Source of the DNA: DATEHG01 sp035279705
Lineage (GTDB): Bacteria; Gemmatimonadota; Gemmatimonadetes; Gemmatimonadales; GWC2-71-9
Assembly: GCA_035279705.1 (NCBI GenBank)
Contig: DATEHG010000084.1
Location: 1-11,415, forward strand
Reading direction: 5' to 3'
DNA: 11,415 nt
The position numbers were made by a program, and so were the translations under genes. Position 1 is the first letter of the stretch. The number at the start of each line of letters is the position of its first letter. Positions 1-7,517 of the stretch are shown one piece after another. Under the pieces are notes generated by a model, which saw only the letters and a program-made list of their open reading frames with translations, was not told where the DNA came from and made no database searches.

Positions 1-971
1 AAGATGTAGACCCGGCCGGTTCCCTGGTGGCTCGAGGGCGAGCCGCCGGCGATGTCGGGACGGCCGTCGCCATCCACGTCGCCGACGCCGGCGGTCGAAA
101 CCCCCAGGTCTCCGTCGGCGGAATCGCCCTTGAGCGTGAGCAGCGTCTTGCCATCCCGCCCGGAAAAGACCAGCACCGTGTTGCTGCCGGGGGCCCCGGC
201 AACCACATCCGGAATGCCGTCGCCGTTCACATCACCGGCGGCCTCGAGTCCGGTGCCGAGCACGGAGCCGGAATCACCGGCGCGCTTCCACAGAAGGGCT
301 CCCGACTTGCCGGAGTAGACGTACACCGCCCCGCGCGTCGAGCCGTACGGCGGGTTCATCGTGGCCGAGACAACCACGTCGGTGATCCGATCGCCATCGA
401 TGTCGCCCACGCCGCGCGCGATCCAGCCGAATTCATCTCCGGCCGCCTCGCCTCGCCATTCGTGGATGATCCTGGCATTCGCCTCGACAAACGGGGGGTC
501 GAACCTGACCCGGTCGGGAAAGAGGACATCGAATCGCGGATCGCCCTTCAGATTCCTGACCCCCGGGATGGCCGCCACCGCGGTGAGATCAACCTGCCCT
601 TCCAGCTTTTGCTTCATCCAGTCATACGCCATCTCTCGTTTGCCCGAGTCGGCGTACATCCCGAAGAGACTCATCGCCGCCACGGGGACGGGCCCCAGAG
701 TAAACTCACTCGCCCGGCCCAGGGCCTCGCTGGCTTCCTTCATATGGCCGAGCTGGCGATGGGCATTGCCGAGAGTGAGCCAGGCGCCGCCGTTCTGCGG
801 ATGCGCCTGGACGAACGGCGTGAGCATCGCGACCACGTCCGTCTGCTTCTTCTGCCCCATCAGCTGCCGGGCCTGGGCCAGCGTGTCCGATGGGGATGGG
901 CCCGAGGGGGTCTGGGCAGCCGCCGATGCCGCCGCGAGAAGTGCCGAGAGGAAAACAAGTCTGGTCATCAT
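1..971 (-). CDS. Secreted TPR and FG-GAP (VCBS-like) repeat protein, C-terminus off window
   Basis: Reading leftward from ATG at 971 the frame stays open to the window edge, giving 323 residues without a stop. Residues 1-20 look like a Sec signal peptide (MMTRLVFLSALLAAASAAAQ). Residues about 28-120 are helical, with TPR-like spacing (WLTLGNAHRQLGHMKEASEAL). From about residue 176 there are FG-GAP repeats, each with a calcium-loop motif: DIDGDRITD (190-198), DVNGDGIPD (247-255) and DVDGDGRPD (298-306), and GAVYVYSGKSG-type blade strands between them. FG-GAP repeats form integrin-alpha-like beta-propellers, so an extracellular or periplasmic binding or structural role is likely. More blades probably follow outside the window. 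A second ATG at 968 is possible. The Shine-Dalgarno is weak. Substrate unknown. Confidence 0.85.
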   Translation of the reverse strand, partial: MMTRLVFLSALLAAASAAAQTPSGPSPSDTLAQARQLMGQKKQTDVVAMLTPFVQAHPQNGGAWLTLGNAHRQLGHMKEASEALGRASEFTLGPVPVAAMSLFGMYADSGKREMAYDWMKQKLEGQVDLTAVAAIPGVRNLKGDPRFDVLFPDRVRFDPPFVEANARIIHEWRGEAAGDEFGWIARGVGDIDGDRITDVVVSATMNPPYGSTRGAVYVYSGKSGALLWKRAGDSGSVLGTGLEAAGDVNGDGIPDVVAGAPGSNTVLVFSGRDGKTLLTLKGDSADGDLGVSTAGVGDVDGDGRPDIAGGSPSSHQGTGRVYI

Positions 972-1112
972 GGCTCACGCACCAAAGGACAGGCGAAAAG
1001 CGAAGAGCGAAAGGCGAAAAGTGCTCGGTGATCAGTGACTATCTGCCAGCCGCCATCCAGCAACTCCCATATTCCAAATCCCATCTCCCGTCTCCCGTCT
1101 ACCGTCTACCGT
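972..1112. other. Non-coding gap holding two repeat types
   Basis: These 141 bases separate the DUF2911 gene from the FG-GAP gene. They contain a purine-rich GCGAAAAG-like repeat near 991-1021 and a 7-bp tandem array at 1080-1114, with no convincing ORF between. No clear terminator is visible. Base composition is visibly less GC-rich than the flanking genes. Confidence 0.7.
991..1021 (+). repeat. Interspersed purine-rich repeat, copy 1
   Basis: Purine-rich stretch built from GCGAAAAG/GCGAAGAGCGAAAGG units. The 18 bases at 1001-1018 are identical to 10678-10695, and the 13-base core GAAGAGCGAAAGG (1002-1014) occurs again inverted at 10782-10794. It lies in the gap just upstream of the FG-GAP gene. 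It may be one copy of a genome-wide intergenic repeat family. Confidence 0.7.
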
Positions 1113-1114
1113 CT
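1080..1114 (+). repeat. Heptamer tandem array (5 units)
   Basis: Five consecutive 7-bp units: CCCATCT, CCCGTCT, CCCGTCT, ACCGTCT, ACCGTCT. The array runs into the TAG stop codon (1113-1115) of the DUF2911 gene, so the last unit is shared with the end of that gene. Units differ by one base from neighbour to neighbour. Confidence 0.85.
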
Positions 1115-2315
1115 AACGACCGGCAACCATCACCCCCCACCTGAAGTTCCCCCACTCCATGATCAGCCGTCCGGCACCGGAAGTCGGACCGGGCTCGATG
1201 CGCATGGTGTAGCGTTCGACGCTGTTCGCCACCGAGTCCACGGTCATCGGGCGCCGGGCGATGTCCCTCCTCGCGTCGTAGTAGGTGCCCCACTGCCCCG
1301 ATTCTCCGTTGATGATCAGTTGCACGCCCTGCGGGCTCGGCAGCGTGAAGAGGGTGTACGTCCCCGGCTGCAGCGCCACACCGGCCAGGTGGATCGGGGC
1401 GGAGGTGGTGAGCTGGGTGGCGGCATTCGCGCCCGTCCGCCAGACCTCCCCATAGGGAATCAGATCGCCGACGAGTGTCCGGCCGCGCCGCGCGGGGCGG
1501 CTGTAGTCGATGGTGAGGTCGGCGCTGCCCAGCCGGGCGTGGACGGTATCGCGCGGGCTCAGTGAACTGGCCACACCGGTGCGCCGCTCATCGGCCGCGA
1601 ACCGCGCCGTGATCGAATCAATGTCCGGCAGATCGGTGGTGCGCCGCACTTCCTGCTTGTACGTCGTGCCCTGGCCGGAATAGGAGAGGAGACGACCGGC
1701 GGAATCGACGCGGGCCAGGCCCGTGCCCGCGAGCCCGGTGCTGCTGATCGCCCAGGCGCCGTCGGGCTGGCGCACTACATCCGCGTATCCGACATGCCCT
1801 TCATCCCACCCTTCGAAGAAATACTGGCCGACCCGCACACTGTCGGTACGGGTGCGCCGCGCCGCGTCGAGCAGCGATTCCCAGGTAGCGTACACGAAGG
1901 CATTCCAGGGCACGGTTTCGCCGTATCGCTTCTGGTAGGCAAACGACTTCGGGCCCGCGCCCGTGTCGCGGGTGAATGAGCTCGCCTTGTCGCTGAATCG
2001 GGCCGAGTGGTGGAGTCGCTGGCGCTCAGGCGGCGCGTTGGGGATCCAGGTGTCCATCCGCCAGCTCGTGATTCCCCCGTTGCCATCGAGTTCGGCTTCC
2101 CAGTGCCGCCGGGTCACGGTCGGCGAGCGCCCCACCGCGTCCCCCACGATCCGGTGGGAGGTGCGGGTCACCCGTTCGACCGACGTCGTGTCCCGGCCCA
2201 GGGTGGCGACGAAGCCGTACTGTTCGGAATGAGCGCAGGCGGGAAGCGCAATCAGCGCCGCCGAGAGCGCGACAAGGGGAGAGGAACTCCGGGACCATCT
2301 GGCGAGCGTGGCGAT
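1113..2315 (-). CDS. Secreted or lipid-anchored protein with C-terminal DUF2911 domain
   Basis: About 400 residues if started at the ATC codon 2315-2313. The C-terminal ~145 residues (about 255-400) match DUF2911: IDYSRPARRGRTL, then LIPYGEVWRTGANAAT, LQPGTYTLFTLPSP, a QWGTYYDARRD segment and a final MEWGNFRWGVMV strand. The function of DUF2911 is not known. The N-terminal half (VATLGRDTTSVERV onward) is not recognised. The first in-frame canonical start is GTG at 2171, but the frame is open and clearly coding upstream of it: it encodes a signal peptide (PLVALSAALIALPACAHSEQ). Cleavage could be by signal peptidase I after A-C-A or at the Cys as an atypical lipobox. No ATG, GTG or TTG occurs in frame between the upstream stop (2406-2408) and 2171. 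ATC 2315 has AGG six bases upstream. The domain call is firm; the start is not. Confidence 0.85.
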   Translation of the reverse strand: MATLARWSRSSSPLVALSAALIALPACAHSEQYGFVATLGRDTTSVERVTRTSHRIVGDAVGRSPTVTRRHWEAELDGNGGITSWRMDTWIPNAPPERQRLHHSARFSDKASSFTRDTGAGPKSFAYQKRYGETVPWNAFVYATWESLLDAARRTRTDSVRVGQYFFEGWDEGHVGYADVVRQPDGAWAISSTGLAGTGLARVDSAGRLLSYSGQGTTYKQEVRRTTDLPDIDSITARFAADERRTGVASSLSPRDTVHARLGSADLTIDYSRPARRGRTLVGDLIPYGEVWRTGANAATQLTTSAPIHLAGVALQPGTYTLFTLPSPQGVQLIINGESGQWGTYYDARRDIARRPMTVDSVANSVERYTMRIEPGPTSGAGRLIMEWGNFRWGVMVAGR

Positions 2316-2405
2316 GGGGCACCTGCCGTCGAGGCGAACCGGGAATCCAGAAATTGAGTCGAGGAAGCTCCTTAAGAGGGTGACGGCCGCCCGTCGTTCA
2401 AGGTT

Positions 2406-2479
2406 TCAGGGCCTGGCCGGGATAGGTGGAAGGGGGACAGGGGACCAGTTGGACGGAACTTCCGGAATGCTGACCAAGC
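2406..2479. other. Short gap downstream of the exonuclease gene
   Basis: Between the exonuclease stop (2480-2482) and the first in-frame stop before the DUF2911 frame (2406-2408). It contains small palindromic stretches such as TTCCGGAA but no GC hairpin followed by a T-run, so I do not call a terminator. An AAGGAG sequence on the minus strand at 2373-2368 resembles a ribosome site but has no canonical start codon at proper distance. Confidence 0.4.
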
Positions 2480-3385
2480 TCAGGGTGCGGCCCGGTACCT
2501 CTCCCGCGCCGTGTTCTTCTCCGCCAGCCACTTGCCCCGCACTCCGCCGTACACCTGCTCCGCCAGCCAGGCGAACTCGGCCTCGGCCAGGTCTTCACTC
2601 ACTTCGCACCACCAGGCCTTCTTCCGCCCGTCCTCGCCGTTGCTCCAGCGGTAGCGCCGGGTCTTGAGCAGGTCCTTCTTGTCGAAAGGGGCATCGATCG
2701 CGTAGATGCGCAGCGTGGCCTTGCGCGCCGACTCGAGCAGTCGCGCCATGGGGCGCACCCCGTCGGGGAACGGCTTGGCCAGCAGGTGCAGCATGGCCAG
2801 GCAGTCTTCGTCCGCCCGGTGCGCGTCGTAGAAGGCCTCGCAGTGCCACGCCGCGAGCACCGCCAGCGCGCTCGACGGATATCCCCCCAGCCTCCTCCAG
2901 TCCACCTCCGAAACAGAACAGGCCCAGGCCTTGTCCCGATAGGCGGGGAACCGGCGCTCGACAAAGGGCCGGTCGAAGCCGGCGTTGTGCGCGATGACGA
3001 GGGCCGACGCGGCGGCCAGCGCGCCGGCGCCGGCGTCGTCGAGCCGCTGGCCCTTCACCATGTCGTCGGTGATGCCGGTGAGTGTCACCACTTCGGCGGG
3101 AATCGGGCGCCCCGGATCCTCGAAGCCGCTCCACACCGGGCCCACCCGGTGGATGACTCCCGTTTCGGGACTGTAGTCGAAGGGGATGGCGCTGAACTGG
3201 ATGATGCTGTCCCGGCCCTGGTCGAATCCGGTGGTCTCGACGTCGAGGGCGAGGCCCTGCAGGAGGCGGGTGCCGGGCGGCGCGGCGGTTACTTCGAGCG
3301 CGCCCATCCGCCGGAGGATCCGGTAGTCACCGGAAGCGGCGAGTTCGTCGGCCATCCGCTCCCGGCCCGGATCCCGGCTGCTCAT
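2480..3385 (-). CDS. DEDDh-family 3'-5' exonuclease (DNA polymerase III epsilon-like)
   Basis: 301 residues from ATG 3385. The three DEDD exonuclease motifs are present: Exo I ALDVETTGFD (D48, E50), Exo II VIAHNAGFDRPF (D138) and Exo III H189-x4-D194 in DAHRADEDC, the His making it the DEDDh subtype. These residues bind two metal ions for 3'-5' hydrolysis of DNA or RNA. The C-terminal part (about 220-285: ATLRIYAIDAPFDKKDLLKTRRYRW, then KAWWCEV) is an extra module found in stand-alone exonucleases of this type rather than in the polymerase subunit proper. The ATG overlaps the TGA of the upstream kinase (ATGA, 3382-3385), so the two are probably translationally coupled; an upstream in-frame ATG at 3427 would lie inside the kinase gene and is less likely. 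Role: single-strand trimming or repair, not proved. Confidence 0.92.
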   Translation of the reverse strand: MSSRDPGRERMADELAASGDYRILRRMGALEVTAAPPGTRLLQGLALDVETTGFDQGRDSIIQFSAIPFDYSPETGVIHRVGPVWSGFEDPGRPIPAEVVTLTGITDDMVKGQRLDDAGAGALAAASALVIAHNAGFDRPFVERRFPAYRDKAWACSVSEVDWRRLGGYPSSALAVLAAWHCEAFYDAHRADEDCLAMLHLLAKPFPDGVRPMARLLESARKATLRIYAIDAPFDKKDLLKTRRYRWSNGEDGRKKAWWCEVSEDLAEAEFAWLAEQVYGGVRGKWLAEKNTARERYRAAP

Positions 3386-4179
3386 GGAACCGGCATCGCC
3401 TCGCGCATCTCGGCGGCGCTGCCCCACCGCTCGACGGGGCGCTTGGTCATGGCACGCAGAATCACCTCGGCGAGTGCGGGCGGAGTCTCGGGCCGGTCAC
3501 GCCGCACGTCGGGCGCCGGCTCCGTCTGATGCATCTGCAGCACCACCACTTCGTTGGAGTGCTGGAACGGCGGCCGCCCGGCGAGTCCCTCGTACAGCAG
3601 GCACCCCAGGCTGTAGAGATCGGTGCGGTGATCGATCGTGGCCTCGGCCGCCACCTGCTCCGGGCTCATGTAGCTCGACGTGCCCACCGCAATGCCGCTC
3701 CGGGTGAGGCGTTCCGTGCCGGCCACCTCGACGGCGCGGGCGATGCCGAAATCGAGCAGCACCGCGCCATCCTTGCCCAGGATGATGTTCTCCGGCTTCA
3801 CGTCGCGGTGGATGATGCCCTGCGCGTGCGCGTAATCCAGTCCGGCCAGCATGTCCCGGCCGAGGCGGATCGCTTCCGGAATCTCGAGGCGGCGCCGCTG
3901 TTCCAGCGCATTCTTCAGCGTCGGCCCGGGGATGTACGGCATGACATAGTAGACCAGCCAGTCCCGCTCTCCCGAATCGATCAGCCGGGAGACGTTCGGA
4001 TGGACCAGCCGCTTGAGAATGTTGATTTCGCGGAGAAAACGGTCGGCGGTGACACTGACGAGAAGTTCGGGATGCAGAATCTTGACCACGACGGCGCCGC
4101 CGGAGGGGTCACGGGCAAAGAATACCCGTGCAGCACCCCCCCGGCCGATCTCGCGCTCGACCGCGTACAGGTCCGCCAT
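3382..4179 (-). CDS. Soluble Hanks-type Ser/Thr protein kinase
   Basis: 265 residues from ATG 4179. It is a complete catalytic domain: glycine loop GRGGAARV (12-19), Lys33 in VVVK, Glu51 of helix C, catalytic HRDVKPEN (124-131), DFG (143-145), an activation loop containing Thr and Ser, YMSPEQ in place of APE (172-174), and DLYSLGCLLYE. No membrane segment or sensor domain follows; the protein ends right after the kinase fold (WGSAAEMREAMPVP). It should be an active cytosolic RD kinase. The frame is open upstream to a TAG at 4240-4242 and encodes IRRDLLPLVRQ before the ATG. That segment aligns gap-free with the same region of the larger kinase, so the true start may be the ATC codon 4215-4213, preceded by GGGAG; see the finding on starts. 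It is coupled to the exonuclease by ATGA. Substrates are unknown; the polyproline protein upstream is one candidate by position only. Confidence 0.93.
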   Translation of the reverse strand: MADLYAVEREIGRGGAARVFFARDPSGGAVVVKILHPELLVSVTADRFLREINILKRLVHPNVSRLIDSGERDWLVYYVMPYIPGPTLKNALEQRRRLEIPEAIRLGRDMLAGLDYAHAQGIIHRDVKPENIILGKDGAVLLDFGIARAVEVAGTERLTRSGIAVGTSSYMSPEQVAAEATIDHRTDLYSLGCLLYEGLAGRPPFQHSNEVVVLQMHQTEPAPDVRRDRPETPPALAEVILRAMTKRPVERWGSAAEMREAMPVP

Positions 4180-4225
4180 GGCCTGGCGGACGAGAGGTAG
4201 AAGATCGCGACGGATGGTCTCTGCT

Positions 4226-4255
4226 CCCGGGAAGAGCGTCTAAGCTCCACCCGGG
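4226..4255 (-). promoter_or_regulatory. Leader hairpin upstream of the soluble kinase
   Basis: On the transcribed strand CCCGGG (4255-4250) pairs with CCCGGG (4231-4226), and GAGC (4247-4244) with GCTC (4237-4234), leaving a six-base loop and one small internal mismatch. The 3' arm merges with GGGAG, which lies eight bases before the ATC codon at 4215. The hairpin could therefore hide the ribosome site. It lacks a following T-run, which argues against a simple terminator. Confidence 0.5.
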
Positions 4256-4292
4256 CGCAGAGTTGCGCAAGTGCCTTCCATCCCAGCCCGGC

Positions 4293-4643
4293 TCAGCGCC
4301 CGCCGTACTTCTTGAGGCTCTTCGCCAGCGTCTCCAGGTACCGCGCCACCGACTGTGGCGAGATGGGCGGCGGGGGCGGGGGCGGCGGCGGCTTGTGCGG
4401 CGGGAAGGTGGTTTCCGCGACAGCGGTTCTCAGGATCCGGAGATCCTTTGCCGTATACACCGGAACGCCCTTGAGCTCCTTGGCTCGCCGGCGGAGCAGC
4501 ACAGCCAGCTTCTGGACCGTGATCGGGGGTGGCGGCGGCGGAGGTGGCGGCGGCTTGATGGGGAAGCTCTCGGAGAGCTTCTTGACGCTGTGCGTCATCG
4601 CCTTGCTCAGCCGCTTGACCTTGGGTGAGGTTTTCCTGGCCAC
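4293..4643 (-). CDS. Small basic protein with two polyproline runs (unknown function)
   Basis: 116 residues from GTG 4643, with a good GAGGAG six bases before the start, between the two kinase genes. I do not recognise a family. Order: a Lys/Arg-rich head (1-30), ten prolines (31-40), a basic helix (41-60, ITVQKLAVLLRRRAKELKG), a linker (61-80), nine prolines (85-93) and a basic C-terminal helix (94-116, SVARYLETLAKSLKKYGGR). Both runs sit in the same frame: F-P-(one or two residues)-K-P(n)-I-[T/S]-x-Q-x-[L/V]-A-x-x-L, an internal duplication. Run one uses all four Pro codons, so selection seems to act on protein rather than on DNA slippage. No signal peptide or membrane segment. Translation of such runs generally needs EF-P. 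Several Ser/Thr residues in the head could be kinase targets; this is inference from position only. Confidence 0.75.
   Translation of the reverse strand: MARKTSPKVKRLSKAMTHSVKKLSESFPIKPPPPPPPPPPITVQKLAVLLRRRAKELKGVPVYTAKDLRILRTAVAETTFPPHKPPPPPPPPPISPQSVARYLETLAKSLKKYGGR
4365..4391 (-). repeat. Polyproline run 2 (9 Pro)
   Basis: Nine consecutive Pro codons, CCG and CCC only, in the small protein between the kinases (residues 85-93). Flanked by Lys before and Ile-Ser after, as in run 1. Confidence 0.9.
4524..4553 (-). repeat. Polyproline run 1 (10 Pro)
   Basis: Ten consecutive Pro codons including CCG, CCC, CCA and CCT (residues 31-40). Flanked by Lys before and Ile-Thr after. Confidence 0.9.
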
Positions 4644-4688
4644 TATGGTCTCCTCGCAAACGGGTGATCGGATTCTGGAACAACAGGC

Positions 4689-7517
4689 TCAGGGCTGGCG
4701 CAGCATGGCAAGCCGCTGCCTGAGCACGCGGGCCTGGTCGATCCTGCCCAGGCGCTCGAGCGCCGCGATGCGCAGCTCGAGACTTGCTGGAAGATACGGT
4801 AGAAACGCGAGCGGCTGGCCGTCGAACACCGCCGCATCGGCCAGCGCCCGCTGGGCATCGCCCCGGGCCAGCTCGAGGCGGGCCAGCGCCAGGCGTTCGC
4901 CCGGACAGGGGGAGCGGAGGTCCCAGTCGAGCGTGCCACCGGCCGGCCGGGCCAGCAGCTGGCGGTAAAGCGTCAGCGCCTGCGTCGTATCCCCCCGCAG
5001 CCGGGCCAGTCCCGCATCGAGCGCGAGCAGGCTGCCGGCATCGTTCGGCGCCGCCCGACCCGCATACCCCCGAACATCCCGAAGCAGCGCCGAATCGCCT
5101 CGCGCCGCGGCCAGCGAGCCGAGCCACCAGAGCCAGTCCGCCGGCAGAGTGGCTTGGCGGCTCTTGAGCCGGGCGATGAACGCCTGTCCCGAATCTCCCA
5201 CGTCGAGGCCGGCAGTCGCGGCCATTGCGACGTAGATCGTGGCCGCCCGATTACCCGACTCAAGATTGTTTTGCAGCCGCCGGGCGACCTCGCTCTGCCT
5301 CCCCTGCGCGGCATCGAGACTGAGCAGGAGCCCCAGCGCAGGATAGGAGTAGGCCCCGGTCGCCGCCAGACCCGCGAGCGCCCCGCGGGCGCAGCGCGGC
5401 TCTGCTCCGCCGACCGCCAGCAGCTTGGCGGCGAACAGGGTCGCGGTCGAGTCGCGCCGGGCCGCCGCGGCCCAGTCGAAGCGATTCGATTCATCGCTCA
5501 GGCAGTCCAGGGCGAGCGCATAGGGATACCAGGAACTGCTGTCCGCGTCTCCCGCCTGATAGCGGGCCAGGCGGTGGCGGCTGGCGGGCAGGTCGCCGCG
5601 CCGCAGCGCCGCTTCGATCAGGTGCGGCAGTGCCGGCGTGAACCCCGAGTCGGCGCTCGCCGCCGTCTCGAAGGCCGCGTCGGCGAGCGAATCGAGCGGG
5701 GCCATCGCGCGGGGAAACTGGTGGTAGTACACCTCGCCCAGCATGGTCCACGCTTCGGCCCAGCGGGCATCGGGCAGCAGCGCGACGCCGAGGGACGCCA
5801 CCGCGGAATCGGACAGGCCGGCCAGGTATGCCGCGACACCTCCCGCGAACGACGCGTAGCGGTGGGGCAGCCGCTCGGCGTGCCGCAGGGCAAGGGCCGC
5901 GAGTGGCTCGGCCGCGGCGTCATTGCCGGACCAGATGGCGGCCTGGGCGCCCTTGAACGCCGCGATGGCCAGCGTCGAGTCGCGCGCCACCGCCTCCGCA
6001 TAGAGCTCCTGGGCCCGGGCATAGCGGGCCCGCCGGTAGGCCGCGTCCCCCTGCATCCAGAGGGCGACCGCCCCCGCGTCGCCGGATGCGACGGCCGCCA
6101 GCGCGTCCGATGAGAAGGGAGCGCCGGGCGCCACCATGCGCGGCAGCAGCTGCATGAGGGCCCGCAGGCCGAGCCGCACGGGCACGGCGGTGGCGCGGTC
6201 TCCGGAGGCGGAAGCCTGGGCCACCTGGGAGTCGGCCACCGCATCGAGCAGGCGGAGGTCCACCGTCACCGAATCGCGGGTGGTGACGAACGTGCCGTGA
6301 ATCGCATACCGGGCACCCTGGTCCAGTGCCAGCTGACGCACCTGGCTCACCGTCAGGCTCCGGGCATCCTGGCGGGCCAGGGGATCGAGCAGCGACCAGC
6401 CGTCGATCCAGCGCAGCACCGGAACCTGCTGCATCGCCTCGCTCAGCATCCCGGCGATGCTCTCGCCCGTGCGGAGCAGTGTGTCCCTCTCGCCAAGTTC
6501 CGCCAGCGGATAGCCGACGACCCAGTCGGTGCGGGCGGGGCGGCGGCCCCCCGCCGGCCTGGCGAGCGACCACGACAGGGCCGCGACCGCCAGGGCGAGT
6601 GCCACGAGCAGGCCCGCCGCAAGCGCGTTGCTGCGGAGCCCCCGCTGCATCCGCGGCCAGGAGGGAATGAGCCACCCTTCACCAGTACTGAGTCCCGTGG
6701 TCAGCGCGCGGGCAAATTCTCCGCTGCGCTTGAAACGGTCGGCGGGCGTCTTGCTCAGGGCGCGGTCGATTGCCGACTCCAGCCCGCGCGGCACCCGGGC
6801 CCGGTTCCGCCGCAGCGAAGGCGGCGCGTCGCTCTTGTGCCGGGCGGCCACCGTCTGCGGGGTATTGCCCTCGAACGGCGGCACCCCGGCGACCATCTCG
6901 TAGACCACGCAGGCCAGCGAGTACTGGTCGCTGCGGCCGTCCACGTCGGTCCGTCCCGCGGCCTGTTCGGGGGACATGTACTGCGGCGTTCCGATGGCGA
7001 GGCCTACGGTCGAGAGCGTGGCGGAGCCTTCGGGGTCAGGGGCCCGGGCAATGCCGAAGTCGGCCAGCACCGCGTGGCCCGACTGGAGCAGGATGTTCTC
7101 GGGCTTGATGTCCCGGTGGATGACGTCGTTGCCGTGGGCGTAGTCGAGGGCGTCGGCGACTTCGACGGCCAGGCGCACCGCCTCGTCGAGCGGCAGCTGG
7201 TGTTCCCGGTCGAGCCGCGCGCGCAGCGATTCGCCGGTGACGAACGGCATGATGTAGTAGAGGCTCCGCCCCTCGGGGAGGGCGCCGGAATCGAGCAGTG
7301 GAAGGATGTTGGGGTGGTGGAGGCGCGCCAGCGTGGCGATTTCGCGGCGGAACCGGTCGGGACCGATGGTAAACGCCAGCCCGGGGTCGAGCACCTTGAT
7401 CGCGACCAGGCGGCTGTGGCGCAGGTCGCGAGCCAGGTAGACCGTCGACATCCCTCCGCGGCCGATCTCGCGTTCGACCGCGTACCGGTCCGCCAGGGCG
7501 CCCCGGACCGAGGCCAC
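4689..7517 (-). CDS. Membrane Ser/Thr protein kinase with extracytoplasmic TolB-like and TPR region
   Basis: 942 residues from GTG 7517. Kinase domain about 12-270: GRGGMSTV (19-26), Lys41 in VAIK, HRDIKPEN (134-141), DFG (153-155), GTPQYMSPEQ and SDQYSLACVVYEM; all catalytic residues are present. One membrane helix follows (about 297-317, ALAAGLLVALALAVAALSW). Residues about 330-450 resemble the TolB/FlgO-like domain seen behind such kinases (GESIAGMLSEAM, GARYAIHGTFVT, DLRLLDAVADSQV). From about 450 to the end the protein is Ala/Leu/Arg-rich with repeated helix pairs of TPR type (RRARYARAQELYAEAVARD, AEAWTMLGEVYY, TQALTLYRQLLARP). This layout is common in Gemmatimonadota and Acidobacteriota kinases: cytosolic kinase, outer sensor half. 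GTG 7517 has only a weak GAAGAA upstream. The frame is open to TGA 7542-7544, and an ATT codon at 7532 has GAGAGG five bases upstream, so it may be the true start. The stop is 45 bases before the polyproline gene, suggesting co-transcription. Confidence 0.93.
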   Translation of the reverse strand: MASVRGALADRYAVEREIGRGGMSTVYLARDLRHSRLVAIKVLDPGLAFTIGPDRFRREIATLARLHHPNILPLLDSGALPEGRSLYYIMPFVTGESLRARLDREHQLPLDEAVRLAVEVADALDYAHGNDVIHRDIKPENILLQSGHAVLADFGIARAPDPEGSATLSTVGLAIGTPQYMSPEQAAGRTDVDGRSDQYSLACVVYEMVAGVPPFEGNTPQTVAARHKSDAPPSLRRNRARVPRGLESAIDRALSKTPADRFKRSGEFARALTTGLSTGEGWLIPSWPRMQRGLRSNALAAGLLVALALAVAALSWSLARPAGGRRPARTDWVVGYPLAELGERDTLLRTGESIAGMLSEAMQQVPVLRWIDGWSLLDPLARQDARSLTVSQVRQLALDQGARYAIHGTFVTTRDSVTVDLRLLDAVADSQVAQASASGDRATAVPVRLGLRALMQLLPRMVAPGAPFSSDALAAVASGDAGAVALWMQGDAAYRRARYARAQELYAEAVARDSTLAIAAFKGAQAAIWSGNDAAAEPLAALALRHAERLPHRYASFAGGVAAYLAGLSDSAVASLGVALLPDARWAEAWTMLGEVYYHQFPRAMAPLDSLADAAFETAASADSGFTPALPHLIEAALRRGDLPASRHRLARYQAGDADSSSWYPYALALDCLSDESNRFDWAAAARRDSTATLFAAKLLAVGGAEPRCARGALAGLAATGAYSYPALGLLLSLDAAQGRQSEVARRLQNNLESGNRAATIYVAMAATAGLDVGDSGQAFIARLKSRQATLPADWLWWLGSLAAARGDSALLRDVRGYAGRAAPNDAGSLLALDAGLARLRGDTTQALTLYRQLLARPAGGTLDWDLRSPCPGERLALARLELARGDAQRALADAAVFDGQPLAFLPYLPASLELRIAALERLGRIDQARVLRQRLAMLRQP

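Noticed and set aside
27..1031. Plus-strand ORF of 334 residues at the left edge
   Set aside because: It is antisense to the FG-GAP gene, whose calcium-loop motifs are unmistakable.
1080..1114. CRISPR array
   Set aside because: Units are seven bases long with no spacers and no cas gene nearby.
4365..4553. Simple DNA slippage repeats (GGC tracts) instead of coding polyproline
   Set aside because: Run 1 uses four different Pro codons and both runs have conserved flanking residues in the same frame, which favours a coding origin.
4240..5127. Minus-strand ORF of 295 residues overlapping the large kinase and the polyproline gene
   Set aside because: It is rich in Ala/Gly/Arg/Pro with no domain signal, while another minus-strand frame gives TPR-like sequence and the polyproline protein has its own ribosome site.
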